From the NCBI GenBank assembly GCA_945901065.1, contig CAMDKI010000002.1:124001-188000 (forward strand): a DNA stretch of 64,000 nt, read 5' to 3'. Origin of the DNA: Chitinophaga pinensis (GTDB lineage Bacteria > Bacteroidota > Bacteroidia > Chitinophagales > CAIOSU01). Made by a program: the position numbers and the translations under genes. Below, in pieces: positions 31,190-38,986 of this stretch. Under the pieces are notes generated by a model, which did not search any database, had not been told where the DNA came from, and saw only the letters and a list, made by a program, of their open reading frames with translations. Each line of letters begins with the position of its first letter. The first letter of the stretch is position 1.

Positions 31190-32509
31190 ATGCCCGATAG
31201 TTTAATACACAACAACACTCTTCGTTGGTTTATCAAAACCCTTAGCCTGCCACTTCCTTTGCCTCCAGTGCTTAAGCGCAGCGAAGCTCCTTATACTAAA
31301 GATGTTTTATCGGGATATAAGGTTAAGGTAAATGGAAATGCAGCCTTGGGCGCCTTGCTTGAAGCTGCAGGTGCCATAACTGTGGAAGGAACCGAGCCTG
31401 TAGATGCACTGGTTTATGACCTAGATGGGCCAAAAACCGCAGCCGAACTAGACCAGTTGCACCTGTTTTTTAGCAACAGCTTAGGGCAGCTAAAACATAA
31501 CGGGCGTGTACTGATTGTGCAGCGTTTAGCCGCTAGCAATGCCGAAGCGGCTGCCGCGCAGCGTGCCGTTGATGGCATGGTGCGCACTATTGCCAAAGAG
31601 CAAGGCCGCAAAGGTATAACCGCTAACAGAATAGCTTACACGGGCACTTGGCAAGAAATGCAAAGCCGCATTGAAGGGCCTTTGCGTTTTCTGTTGAGCC
31701 GTTATGCTGCTTTTATTGATGGACAAACCATTTGGTTGGATAACACGGTAAATGCACCTGCACAATTGCCACTTGTAAAACCACTAGCAGGCAAAACCGC
31801 TTTAGTAACGGGTGCCGCACGTGGCATTGGTGCTGCAATTGCCAAAAGCCTAGCCCGTGAAGGTGCTAAAGTAATAGTAGTTGATAGACCCAATGAGGCT
31901 GAAATAGCTCGCAAATTGGTAGCCGAAATTAATGGCGAACTGCTGTTGCAAGACATTAGCACGCCCGATGCGCCCAAAGCGCTCGCCAATTTTTTGGAGG
32001 CGAACAAACTTACCTTAGATATACTAGTGCATAATGCCGGAATAACTCGCGACAAAACCCTAGCTAAAATGGATGCGGAGCGCTGGGAGCAAGTACTGAA
32101 CATTAATTTTAAAGCCATACTTCGCATAAACGAAGTGCTTCTGCCTAAGTTGAACGATGGTGGGCGAATGATATTAATGTCGTCCATCTCTGGTTTTTCG
32201 GGCAACTTTGGGCAGGCAAACTATGCCGCTACTAAAGCTGCCTTAATAGGGTATGCCGCAGCCTTGGCCAAAGAGGTTTCAAGCAGAGGTATTACCGTTA
32301 ATGCTATTGCGCCGGGCTTTATTGAAACAGCCATGACCGCCAAAATGCCGCTAATGACCCGCGAAGGTGGCCGCCGCCTGAGCAACCTGCAACAAGGTGG
32401 TTTGCCAGAAGATATTGCCGAGGCTACCCTATTTCTAGTAAGCCCAGGTGCAGTAGGTGTTACGGGCCAAACCTTGAGGGTTTGTGGGGGTAGTATGATT
32501 GGGGCGTAG
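31190..32509 (+). CDS. Long (high-molecular-weight) FabG-type ketoacyl reductase
   Basis: A 439-residue SDR. The C-terminal half from about residue 200 is a standard 3-ketoacyl-ACP/CoA reductase: GKTALVTGAARGIGAAIAKSL (TGxxxGIG), NAG in ILVHNAGITRD, and the catalytic Ser-Tyr-Lys in LMSSISGFSGNFGQANYAATKAAL. The N-terminal 200 residues are a degenerate Rossmann domain (LVYDLDGPKTAAELD...GRVLIVQ). This two-domain layout is that of mycobacterial FabG4, which reduces 3-oxoacyl-CoA. Monocistronic; the role is more likely in beta-oxidation or polyester metabolism than in core FAS II. Confidence 0.85.
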   Translation: MPDSLIHNNTLRWFIKTLSLPLPLPPVLKRSEAPYTKDVLSGYKVKVNGNAALGALLEAAGAITVEGTEPVDALVYDLDGPKTAAELDQLHLFFSNSLGQLKHNGRVLIVQRLAASNAEAAAAQRAVDGMVRTIAKEQGRKGITANRIAYTGTWQEMQSRIEGPLRFLLSRYAAFIDGQTIWLDNTVNAPAQLPLVKPLAGKTALVTGAARGIGAAIAKSLAREGAKVIVVDRPNEAEIARKLVAEINGELLLQDISTPDAPKALANFLEANKLTLDILVHNAGITRDKTLAKMDAERWEQVLNINFKAILRINEVLLPKLNDGGRMILMSSISGFSGNFGQANYAATKAALIGYAAALAKEVSSRGITVNAIAPGFIETAMTAKMPLMTREGGRRLSNLQQGGLPEDIAEATLFLVSPGAVGVTGQTLRVCGGSMIGA

Positions 32510-32534
32510 ATAACTTTTTGAGGTTAAAATCCGT

Positions 32535-32542
32535 TATATTTA
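32535..32542 (+). promoter_or_regulatory. -7 element of the toxin-antitoxin operon
   Basis: TATATTTA (TAnnTTTA), 21 bases before ATG 32563. The longer frame from 32518 would include it, so the start is taken downstream. Confidence 0.45.
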
Positions 32543-32562
32543 ACGTAATAAAATTAAATGCG

Positions 32563-32796
32563 ATGGGAAAGCTAACCATAGAACAGCAAAAAGAAGAAAT
32601 CAAGAAACTAGTTGATGAACAACAGGACTCCGCTTTAATTGAAGAAGTGTATGAACTTTTACAACCAAGATTAGATCCTCTTGAAAGAGAGAAGCTTATT
32701 GAGAGCATTAAAAGGTCTGAGGAAGATATTAAACATGGTAGAGTATTAACACCTGAACAAGCCTTAGCTAGATTAAACCAACGTTTCAGAAAATGA
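32563..32796 (+). CDS. RelE/ParE-associated antitoxin
   Basis: A 77-residue helical, charged protein: MGKLTIEQQKEEIKKLVDEQQDSALIEEVYELLQPRLDPLE...DIKHGRVLTPEQALARLNQRFRK. The C-terminal DIKHGRVLTPEQAL stretch is typical of the antitoxins that precede ParE-type toxins. Its stop overlaps the toxin start by 4 bases (ATGA). The pair has a lower GC content than its neighbours, consistent with acquisition. The start is ATG 32563; 32518 lies before the promoter-like element. Confidence 0.8.
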   Translation: MGKLTIEQQKEEIKKLVDEQQDSALIEEVYELLQPRLDPLEREKLIESIKRSEEDIKHGRVLTPEQALARLNQRFRK

Positions 32797-33095
32797 AGGT
32801 CATCATTACTGATGAGGCCTTCGAAAGCCTTGAAGATATAGTTGTGTTTATTAGCCACTCTTCCAATGAAAGCAAAGCCTTGGCGGTTGGTACATCATTA
32901 ATAAATTTAGCGCTTACGCTAGATAATGTGCCACTCCGTGGCCCAATAGAAGTTGAGTTAATGGGGGAGGCTAACGAATATAGACGCCTCATTTTCGAAC
33001 ACCGTTACAAAGTAATTTATCGAGTAGCTAATAACATTGTTTATGTTGTTAGGTTCTTCGATACCCGCCAAAACCCTTCAAAAATGAAAGGCTAA
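32793..33095 (+). CDS. RelE/ParE family toxin
   Basis: A 100-residue toxin of the RelE/ParE superfamily: MKVIITDEAFESLEDIVVFISHSS...LRGPIEVELMGEANEYRRLIFEHRYKVIYRVANNIVYVVRFFDTRQNP. The EYRRLIFEHRYKVIYRV and FFDTRQNP segments are the conserved core and tail. ParE members poison DNA gyrase and RelE members cleave mRNA; the residues here do not decide which. Translationally coupled to the antitoxin; the phosphodiesterase gene follows 8 bases later. Confidence 0.88.
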   Translation: MKVIITDEAFESLEDIVVFISHSSNESKALAVGTSLINLALTLDNVPLRGPIEVELMGEANEYRRLIFEHRYKVIYRVANNIVYVVRFFDTRQNPSKMKG

Positions 33096-33103
33096 AAAAT
33101 ATC

Positions 33104-33628
33104 ATGACCCGAATAGGCCTTATATCCGATACCCACAGCCACCTCGACCCGAAGGTGTTTGAGTATTTTAAAGACTGCGACGAAATTTGGCACGCAGGCG
33201 ACGTAGGCGATGTTGAAGTGATAGAAAAGCTGGCTGCCTTTAAGCCAGTGCGAGGCGTATATGGCAATATTGATGGTAATGATGTGCGCGCCCAATACCC
33301 ATTGGATAATCGCTTTACTATAGAAGGGGTGGATGTTTGGATAACCCACATTGGTGGCTACCCGGGCAAATATGCGGGCCGCGTGCGCTCTATTCTACAA
33401 ATAAATCCGCCCAAAGTATTCATTTGCGGGCATTCGCATATACTAAAAGTAATGCGCGACCCACAATACAACAACATGCTCTGCCTCAACCCCGGTGCCG
33501 CTGGCATTGAGGGTTTCCATAAAATAAAAACCCTGCTGCGTTTCTCTATTGATAAAGGACAAGTAAAAGATATGGAAGTAGTAGAGATGGGGAAACGTGG
33601 TGCGCTGCCTGGGAGTGCTGCTGGTTAA
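33104..33628 (+). CDS. YfcE-type metallophosphoesterase
   Basis: A 174-residue calcineurin-like phosphodiesterase of the YfcE/MJ0936 group. Metal ligands are in MTRIGLISDTHSHLD, EIWHAGDVGDVE, VYGNIDGND, WITHIGG and FICGHSHILKV. It would hydrolyse phosphodiester or phosphomonoester substrates in the cytoplasm. It is transcribed from the same strand 8 bases after the toxin gene, so it could be co-expressed, but the family occurs widely without toxin-antitoxin genes. Confidence 0.9.
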   Translation: MTRIGLISDTHSHLDPKVFEYFKDCDEIWHAGDVGDVEVIEKLAAFKPVRGVYGNIDGNDVRAQYPLDNRFTIEGVDVWITHIGGYPGKYAGRVRSILQINPPKVFICGHSHILKVMRDPQYNNMLCLNPGAAGIEGFHKIKTLLRFSIDKGQVKDMEVVEMGKRGALPGSAAG

Positions 33629-33636
33629 GTCCAAAC

Positions 33637-33671
33637 ACAAAAAAAGGAGCGCAAATTACTTTGCACTCCTT
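33637..33671 (-). terminator. Terminator of the paaN-like gene
   Basis: AAGGAG-C-GCAAA pairs with TTTGC-A-CTCCTT around TTAC; the minus strand continues TTTTTTTG. It lies 25 bases past the paaN stop. Confidence 0.75.
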
Positions 33672-33695
33672 CGTATAATGTCAAATCAACAAAAT

Positions 33696-35351
33696 TTATT
33701 GTACGCTCCTGTGCCCAACCCAAACAAAGCGCTTGCTTACATATTCTGGGTTCGTAAAGCTGGCATTGCCCGCTGGGTTGCCACCCGTTACGTGGAAATC
33801 GCTGAAGGCAGCATGTTGGTTTACCCAAATGTTGCCTGTAAGGTTCAATGATACCGGAGTAAACACCGATTCCATTTCCTCAAAAATATGAGTAGCCACT
33901 GCTCCATCAGTAGTGTAAGCCGCACAAGTTATGGCACCGTGTTCGTTTGCCATTTTCTTAGCCAACTCAACCGATTGGTTGGTGTCCTTGGTTTTGATTA
34001 TCAATACAATAGGGCCAAACAGTTCCTTCTCGTAAATAGCCGCATCTGCTGCATCCACTTCGATAATAGAAGGGGCATACACACGGGCTTCAGGGTATTC
34101 AGCATTCGCTATGTCAATACCTTCTAACAAAACCTTACCACCTAGCTTACCGCTATTTTTAGCGCGCTCGTAAGTAGCATCGCTTTGGATGGCACCCAAC
34201 GTTCCAGGGCCAGCTTTCGGGTGGCTGGTAAGGCCAGCAACTGCGCCTTTAAAGCCGTTTACCACATCCTCGTAGCTCACCAAGCCCTCTGCAGTTTGTA
34301 CACCACCAGCAGGTATAAAGAAGTTTTGTGGGGCGGTACACATTTGGCCACTATACAACGATACGGCAAAAGATAGATTCCCCAATACTGCTTTTAGGTC
34401 GGTAACGCTATCCAGTATTACACTATTCACGCCTGCCTTCTCCGTAAATACCACTTTGTTTGGCAGCGCTTCAATATAATTACCGAAACTGCTGCTGCCC
34501 GTATAGTCAATTACTTTCACGTCTGGGTGCTCGGCAAGCTCTTTGGTAATTAGCTTTGAGCTGCTGTCCACTGCCAGTTGCACCACATCGGGATTATAGC
34601 CATGTGCTTTCAATGCTTTGCGTATTTCGGCTACCACTACGGCAATAGGCAATACCGATTTAGGGTGTGGCTTCAATATAACAGGGTTGCCGGTAATCAA
34701 GCTGGCATAAAGGCCCGGAACGCTGTTCCAAACCGGGAAGGTAGAGCAACCAATAACCAAACCAACGCCCTTGGCGACTGGCTTAAACTGCTTGTGCAAT
34801 ATAACTGAGGTTGGCCCCATGGGCTTTTCCCAAATCAATGAAGCAGGGAAACGGGTCAACTCTTGGTACCCCAACGCTAGCGCTTCCAAAGCCCTATCGT
34901 TGCTATGCGGGCCACTAGCCTGAAAGCTCATCATATAGGCCTGTCCAGTAGTATGCTGGGTAGCTTGGGCTATGAGGTGGAAGTACTCTTTAATAGCTTC
35001 CAAAGAATCAACCAACACCTCTGCCCTATCATCAGGGCTCACGTTTTTCCAAGTTTTGAAAGCAGCATTCGCACGGCTAACCAAAGTTTCGGTGCTAAAA
35101 GTTGGATAGGTGATACCCAAATCTTTGCCCGTGTATGGCGAGCGCTCCTCTCCTACCCAACCTTCGGCGCCGTCTTGGCCTAAGTCGGTATACTTGTTGC
35201 CCAACAAGCTATTGAAAGTTTCCAAAGCTTTGCCTGGTGCTTCATCGCCGTAGGCTTTCGGGTGCTCTGGGTATTGGGCAAAATATAGGCGGTCGTGAAT
35301 GGCTTTCACCGCATTATCAATTATCGAACGGAATTCGTCTCTTAACGGCAT
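33696..35351 (-). CDS. paaN: PaaN-type aldehyde dehydrogenase
   Basis: A 551-residue aldehyde dehydrogenase of the phenylacetic acid degradation protein PaaN family. The NAD-binding and active-site segments are VGLVIGCSTFPVWNSVPGLYASLITGNPVILKPHPKS, VIDYTGSSSFGNYIEA, VFTEKAGVNSVI (Glu) and SLYSGQMCTAPQNFFIP (catalytic Cys). PaaN types oxidise the semialdehyde formed on ring opening in aerobic phenylacetate catabolism. No other paa gene is in the window. The start is ATG 35351; the longer frame from 35471 includes a TAGTTTTA promoter-like element. Confidence 0.88.
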   Translation of the reverse strand: MPLRDEFRSIIDNAVKAIHDRLYFAQYPEHPKAYGDEAPGKALETFNSLLGNKYTDLGQDGAEGWVGEERSPYTGKDLGITYPTFSTETLVSRANAAFKTWKNVSPDDRAEVLVDSLEAIKEYFHLIAQATQHTTGQAYMMSFQASGPHSNDRALEALALGYQELTRFPASLIWEKPMGPTSVILHKQFKPVAKGVGLVIGCSTFPVWNSVPGLYASLITGNPVILKPHPKSVLPIAVVVAEIRKALKAHGYNPDVVQLAVDSSSKLITKELAEHPDVKVIDYTGSSSFGNYIEALPNKVVFTEKAGVNSVILDSVTDLKAVLGNLSFAVSLYSGQMCTAPQNFFIPAGGVQTAEGLVSYEDVVNGFKGAVAGLTSHPKAGPGTLGAIQSDATYERAKNSGKLGGKVLLEGIDIANAEYPEARVYAPSIIEVDAADAAIYEKELFGPIVLIIKTKDTNQSVELAKKMANEHGAITCAAYTTDGAVATHIFEEMESVFTPVSLNLTGNIWVNQHAAFSDFHVTGGNPAGNASFTNPEYVSKRFVWVGHRSVQ

Positions 35352-35387
35352 ATAGTTTATGTTTTTTTGGCGGGTGTATTGAGATTT

Positions 35388-35395
35388 TAAAACTA
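35388..35395 (-). promoter_or_regulatory. -7-like element of the paaN-like gene
   Basis: TAGTTTTA on the minus strand (TAnnTTTA), 36 bases before ATG 35351. Confidence 0.4.
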
Positions 35396-35420
35396 GTGTA
35401 AAAGGGAGGAATAAACAAAT

Positions 35421-35455
35421 GGGTTTCGAGTTGAGAGTTATGGGTTGCGAGCTGG
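35421..35455 (-). repeat. Word repeat upstream of the paaN-like gene
   Basis: On the plus strand TTCGAGTTGAGAGTTATGGGTTGCGAG: GAGTTG-like words with a partner GTTGCGAG, the same vocabulary as GTTGCGAGTTGC at 768-779. Confidence 0.35.
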
Positions 35456-35463
35456 AATTCCAA

Positions 35464-35928
35464 TTAATCAATGCTTTTAACTACCATTTGCTGCCCATTG
35501 AATACTGGCCCATCACCTACCCGCTTGCCTAGCAAAGCAACTGCAATTGGTGCGGTTGGAGATACCGCATAGTATAGCTTACCGTCCAAAGTAATTTTAC
35601 CCAACCCAACAGAGATATAAAAGCTGCCCTTATCAGTTATGGCTAAGCTGCCCAATTGTATGGTTTCGGTAGGGGGCAGCATGGTGTTTATAGCTTGTAA
35701 AGCCAATAGCAACTCTTCGGCCTGGCGTAGTTGGTGGCCAGCACGCTCTTGCTCTAACTGAATCATGGCTCGGCCCGTTTCGTGCTTATCGCCAGCGGTG
35801 CTCTTGCTCTCGCTGCCCAGCGCATCCTTTAGCTCCGCCATAATGGCATTGAGGTTAGATACCTGCTCTAGAGCTATAGTAAGGCAATGTTCGTGAAGTT
35901 GTTGTTTGTTTGAAATCGATTCTGACAT
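35464..35928 (-). CDS. GreA/GreB C-terminal-domain-like protein
   Basis: A 154-residue protein. Residues 1-90 are helical and charged with KSTAGDKHETGRAMIQLEQERAGHQLRQAEELL; residues 95-154 (GSLAITDKGSFYISVGLGKITLDGKLYYAVSPTAPIAVALLGKRVGDGPVF) match the beta-rich C-terminal domain of transcript cleavage factors GreA/GreB. Bacteroidota homologues are often mislabelled as 3-oxoacyl-ACP synthase. A perfect -7 element ends 4 bases before the ATG, predicting a leaderless message. No catalytic role assigned. Confidence 0.7.
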   Translation of the reverse strand: MSESISNKQQLHEHCLTIALEQVSNLNAIMAELKDALGSESKSTAGDKHETGRAMIQLEQERAGHQLRQAEELLLALQAINTMLPPTETIQLGSLAITDKGSFYISVGLGKITLDGKLYYAVSPTAPIAVALLGKRVGDGPVFNGQQMVVKSID

Positions 35929-35932
35929 TGGA

Positions 35933-35940
35933 CAAAGATA
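35933..35940 (-). promoter_or_regulatory. -7 element abutting the GreA-like gene start
   Basis: TATCTTTG on the minus strand, exact consensus, 4 bases from ATG 35928. With transcription starting about 5 bases after the element the message would begin at the ATG. Confidence 0.6.
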
Positions 35941-35953
35941 GCACGGCTAAAGC

Positions 35954-36580
35954 CTAATCCAATTGCTTTTTACACTTATCGCATAACCTTAGCTCCGCAT
36001 TATCAACCGTCGCAATGCTCTCAACCGCATCAGTCATTACACATTTTTTGTTGGGGCAATGCGGCAAGCCAAAGTTATGGCCAAGCTCATGCACACAAAC
36101 CTTAGCCAATCGGTTTTTTGTGAGTTGCGTATTAAAATTGCCCAACCGAAACGTTGAAATTACACAAGCACTCCCTGGCCTATAACCCAACCCGAAAATG
36201 CCGAAATCGGTATACTTGTTTGCCGGTTTTTTGATGCTACCATCGGCCGCATATTTGGTTATGCAAATATCCTTGCTGGTGAGTCCCATAACAAAATCCA
36301 CGCTATCGGGCTTTTCCCTCCTCAGTATTGCAATAGTAGTATCTGCGCGATAACGGGGCCCTTTAAAACTTGTATAAGCAGCCTCAAACGGGGGCTTAGG
36401 TGCTAAAATTACTACTCTAACTTCATAAACACTATCCAACGCAGCTTTAACCAAATCTAGTTGGCTTTGAGAAATGTTTCCCAAAGGCTGCAATGCCACC
36501 ACCTGTACCTCTTGTTTGCACGCTGAGTTTAGCAATATAATTGCAATAATAACAATTGCAGATAACCCTTTCATTCGCAT
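35954..36580 (-). CDS. Archaemetzincin-family lipoprotein metalloprotease
   Basis: A 208-residue zinc metalloprotease with lipoprotein signal (MRMKGLSAIVIIAIILLNSAC). The active site CVHELGHNFGLPHCPNKKCVMTD carries the archaemetzincin signature HExxHxxGxxxC with CxxxxCM, and a downstream LCDKCKKQ completes the second zinc knot. It would sit at the membrane facing the periplasm or surface, unlike the soluble archaeal and human forms. It is the second gene after a VWA-domain protein (18-base gap). The second Met (36574) is an alternative start. Confidence 0.88.
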   Translation of the reverse strand: MRMKGLSAIVIIAIILLNSACKQEVQVVALQPLGNISQSQLDLVKAALDSVYEVRVVILAPKPPFEAAYTSFKGPRYRADTTIAILRREKPDSVDFVMGLTSKDICITKYAADGSIKKPANKYTDFGIFGLGYRPGSACVISTFRLGNFNTQLTKNRLAKVCVHELGHNFGLPHCPNKKCVMTDAVESIATVDNAELRLCDKCKKQLD

Positions 36581-36598
36581 AATAACCTCGCTAATTGT

Positions 36599-38080
36599 TT
36601 AAGGAGTTACCAAACTCTGCGCTTGAATTTCCTCAACTAAAGCCTTGCGCATATCGCCCTCGCCAAAATGGATGTAGTTACCATTGCCACTATTCGCCAT
36701 TTTACGCATTAGCTTTTTGCCTTCCGGTATATCGCCAAAACCCACCACCGATAAAATGATGCCCCTATTGGTGTGCTTCTTTATGTCGCCCAACAATACA
36801 TCGGCATCAAACAATGGGTTGTTAAATTCACCGTCAGTAGATACAATCATTTGGTTGTTGCCGCCAGATATAAAATTCTGCAAAGCCAAATCGTAGCCCA
36901 TCATGATGCCTTTGGTTCCGTTGGTATAACTGTATGGGGTTAGGCTATCTATCATATCATATATGTATTGCTTCTGGCTTGCCTTGGTTGTGGGTATATA
37001 CACTTGGGCTTCGCGACTAAAACTGATGACGGTAACATAATCTACCTCGCGCAGCATGGCAACCAGCTCTTTCATGCTCTCCTTTAGCTTAGCTAGCTTA
37101 TTTGGCCCCCGCATAGAGGACGATACATCGAGCACAAATACGATGTTGTTGGGTTTATATTTGCTCAAACTGAAGTCACTGCTGCTGCCAAGGGTTGTGG
37201 TATTTACCAGTACTTGCATCGGCTCGGGCTGTGGTTTGGTAGTAGGGTCTGGCAATTTAGTGGGTTGTTCCTCCACTATCTCGTCCGGCTCAATTATCCA
37301 AGGCTCTTCTTCAACGGGCACCGGCTCCGCTATAGGAGTTGGGTTTGGCTTCGGTGTGGTTTTTGGAGCTATGGTTGGCTCGGGCACATAAGCCACAATG
37401 GGCTCTTCAGTAATCACCTTCACCAGTTCGAATATAATGCGCCCTTGGTGTGGGGCCAAGTTGCCACGCACATTATAGGGTTCATAACCAACAGCAGTTA
37501 CTGTTACTTCATAATAGCCTACAAACACTCGCGTAATTACTACCCCGTTTTTTGCAGTTCGGCCCTGTATGGTATTCAAATCAACCGATTCCAACTTTAC
37601 TAAGGCCTCATTTATTGGCTCCTGTGTTATTGAGTCAATTACTTGAAACTCCTGACTATACATCTTATCCTCATCGCTTTTAGGGCCAACCGTTGGGCAG
37701 GCGGTAAGTGCACCGCTGGCAAAGGAACGTATGTCTCCTTTTACTGTAAAATCGAGGGTGCTACCAGTGTTGCTGGTGTATAGGCTCACCGTACGATTGA
37801 AGCTGCCTTTCTTTTCGGTAAAGTATTGTATGGTTATTTCGGCACTTGCACCTGGCTTTATGGCGCCTTGTGGCAATTGCACCAGCACATCTTTAGCAGG
37901 AAAGGTAGGCAAAAACACAAAATCGGCCTTGGTATTATTAGTTACTACAAAAGTAGCTGTTGGGTTGTTCCATTGCTCAACGATGCCGAAGTCGTGTAGT
38001 TTTCGGTCAGGTTTTTGCCCGAACAACATGAATGGCATCATTGCCAATACCCATACGCATGTAGCTTTCATAACGTTCAT
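36599..38080 (-). CDS. Secreted DUF1573-like / VWA-domain protein
   Basis: A 493-residue exported protein. After the signal (MKATCVWVLAMMPFMLFG) residues 25-120 (KLHDFGIVEQWNNPTATFVVTNNTKADFVFLPTFP) form a DUF1573-type Ig-like domain. Residues 145-225 (QEFQVIDSITQEPINEALVKLESVDL...VGYYEVTVTAVGYEPYN) are a carboxypeptidase-regulatory-like domain. A Pro-rich linker (about 235-295) leads to a VWA domain, IVFVLDVSSSMRGPNKLAKLKESM, with an intact DxSxS metal site. Upstream partner of the archaemetzincin lipoprotein. A TAACTTTG element ends 5 bases before ATG 38080; ATG 38071 is the alternative start. Confidence 0.82.
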   Translation of the reverse strand: MNVMKATCVWVLAMMPFMLFGQKPDRKLHDFGIVEQWNNPTATFVVTNNTKADFVFLPTFPAKDVLVQLPQGAIKPGASAEITIQYFTEKKGSFNRTVSLYTSNTGSTLDFTVKGDIRSFASGALTACPTVGPKSDEDKMYSQEFQVIDSITQEPINEALVKLESVDLNTIQGRTAKNGVVITRVFVGYYEVTVTAVGYEPYNVRGNLAPHQGRIIFELVKVITEEPIVAYVPEPTIAPKTTPKPNPTPIAEPVPVEEEPWIIEPDEIVEEQPTKLPDPTTKPQPEPMQVLVNTTTLGSSSDFSLSKYKPNNIVFVLDVSSSMRGPNKLAKLKESMKELVAMLREVDYVTVISFSREAQVYIPTTKASQKQYIYDMIDSLTPYSYTNGTKGIMMGYDLALQNFISGGNNQMIVSTDGEFNNPLFDADVLLGDIKKHTNRGIILSVVGFGDIPEGKKLMRKMANSGNGNYIHFGEGDMRKALVEEIQAQSLVTP

Positions 38081-38085
38081 ATAGC

Positions 38086-38093
38086 CAAAGTTA
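38086..38093 (-). promoter_or_regulatory. -7 element of the VWA-archaemetzincin operon
   Basis: TAACTTTG, exact consensus on the minus strand, 5 bases before ATG 38080. Confidence 0.6.
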
Positions 38094-38115
38094 TGCCAAA
38101 TTTAGTTTCGATATT

Positions 38116-38142
38116 CAATAGTCCACAGTCTATGGCCTATTG
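38116..38142. repeat. GGACTATTG-type imperfect palindrome
   Basis: CAATAG...CTATTG imperfect palindrome. Its minus strand contains GTGGACTATTGA, a 12-base word that recurs exactly at 51622-51633 in the leader of the ParE-type topoisomerase gene. Confidence 0.4.
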
Positions 38143-38224
38143 ACAGTAAACTGCAAACAGAACACTATTGAAACGGAAAATAAGGGGATATTATTGAATC
38201 AGCTTAGTGGAGTGCAACTATTAA

Positions 38225-38860
38225 TTATGGCACTATGATACTCTCCTTAATGGCACTGATTACTAAATCGACATTATTTTTGGCCTGAAACTTTTTCATT
38301 AAGTTTTTTCGGTGCGTAGCTACTGTATGAGCGCTCAAGAAAATCTTTTCGGCTATTTCGTTATTGGTAAGCCCTTCTGCTATGAGCTTTAAAATTTCAA
38401 CTTCGCGCATACTCAGGCGGCCTTGCACACCACCAGCAACATCTTTATTAAACTGCAGTACATTGCTACAGAAAAAGTTTTTGTTGGATGTAATTGCCCT
38501 TATGGCCTCCATAATTTCTTCTCCGTCGCATTCGCGAAGAATATAACCATGCACGCCCATTTGCAATATCTGTATGGTTTCTTGCTTATCCTCGATGGTG
38601 TCAATTACTAATATTTTCTTCTTAGGGAAGGTATGCAATAAACGGTCAATAACATCCATGGCGCTAGCACCTGGTGTATTCAGTCCAATAATGATTACAT
38701 CTGGATCGAGCTCGCGCACCAAATCGAAAATAGACTCGAACGAGCCTGTTTCGCCTACTAACTCAAACTGCTTGTTACCTTGAAAAATAAGCCTCAGCCC
38801 TTGCCTAATTAAGTAATTGCCATCGGCAATAATGAGCTTTATAGGTTTCGAAACAAGCAT
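38225..38860 (-). CDS. LuxR-family regulator with degenerate receiver
   Basis: A 211-residue NarL/LuxR-type protein. The N-terminal receiver (MLVSKPIKLIIADGNYLIRQGLRLIF) lacks the key residues: the phosphoacceptor aspartate position reads PDVIIIGLNTPG (Gly59) and the acidic pair reads ADG. The C-terminal LuxR helix-turn-helix is intact (LSMREVEILKLIAEGLTNNEIAEKIFLSAHTVATHRKNLMKKF). It is thus probably phosphorylation-independent. ATG 38860 is chosen because a TATATTTG promoter element occupies the upstream GTG frame. It is near a second, receiver-less LuxR-type gene. Confidence 0.88.
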   Translation of the reverse strand: MLVSKPIKLIIADGNYLIRQGLRLIFQGNKQFELVGETGSFESIFDLVRELDPDVIIIGLNTPGASAMDVIDRLLHTFPKKKILVIDTIEDKQETIQILQMGVHGYILRECDGEEIMEAIRAITSNKNFFCSNVLQFNKDVAGGVQGRLSMREVEILKLIAEGLTNNEIAEKIFLSAHTVATHRKNLMKKFQAKNNVDLVISAIKESIIVP

Positions 38861-38877
38861 GGGCGGATATTTACACA

Positions 38878-38885
38878 CAAATATA
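38878..38885 (-). promoter_or_regulatory. -7 element of the degenerate-receiver regulator
   Basis: TATATTTG on the minus strand, exact consensus, 17 bases before ATG 38860. Confidence 0.55.
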
Positions 38886-38986
38886 AGGCTTTAGCAGCTT
38901 TATTTGTTAAATTCCGTGGCAAGCAGCACCATTTGCTACATTGGTCCTATTTCCGGAATAATTTCGCAACCTAAACCCAGGGTTAT

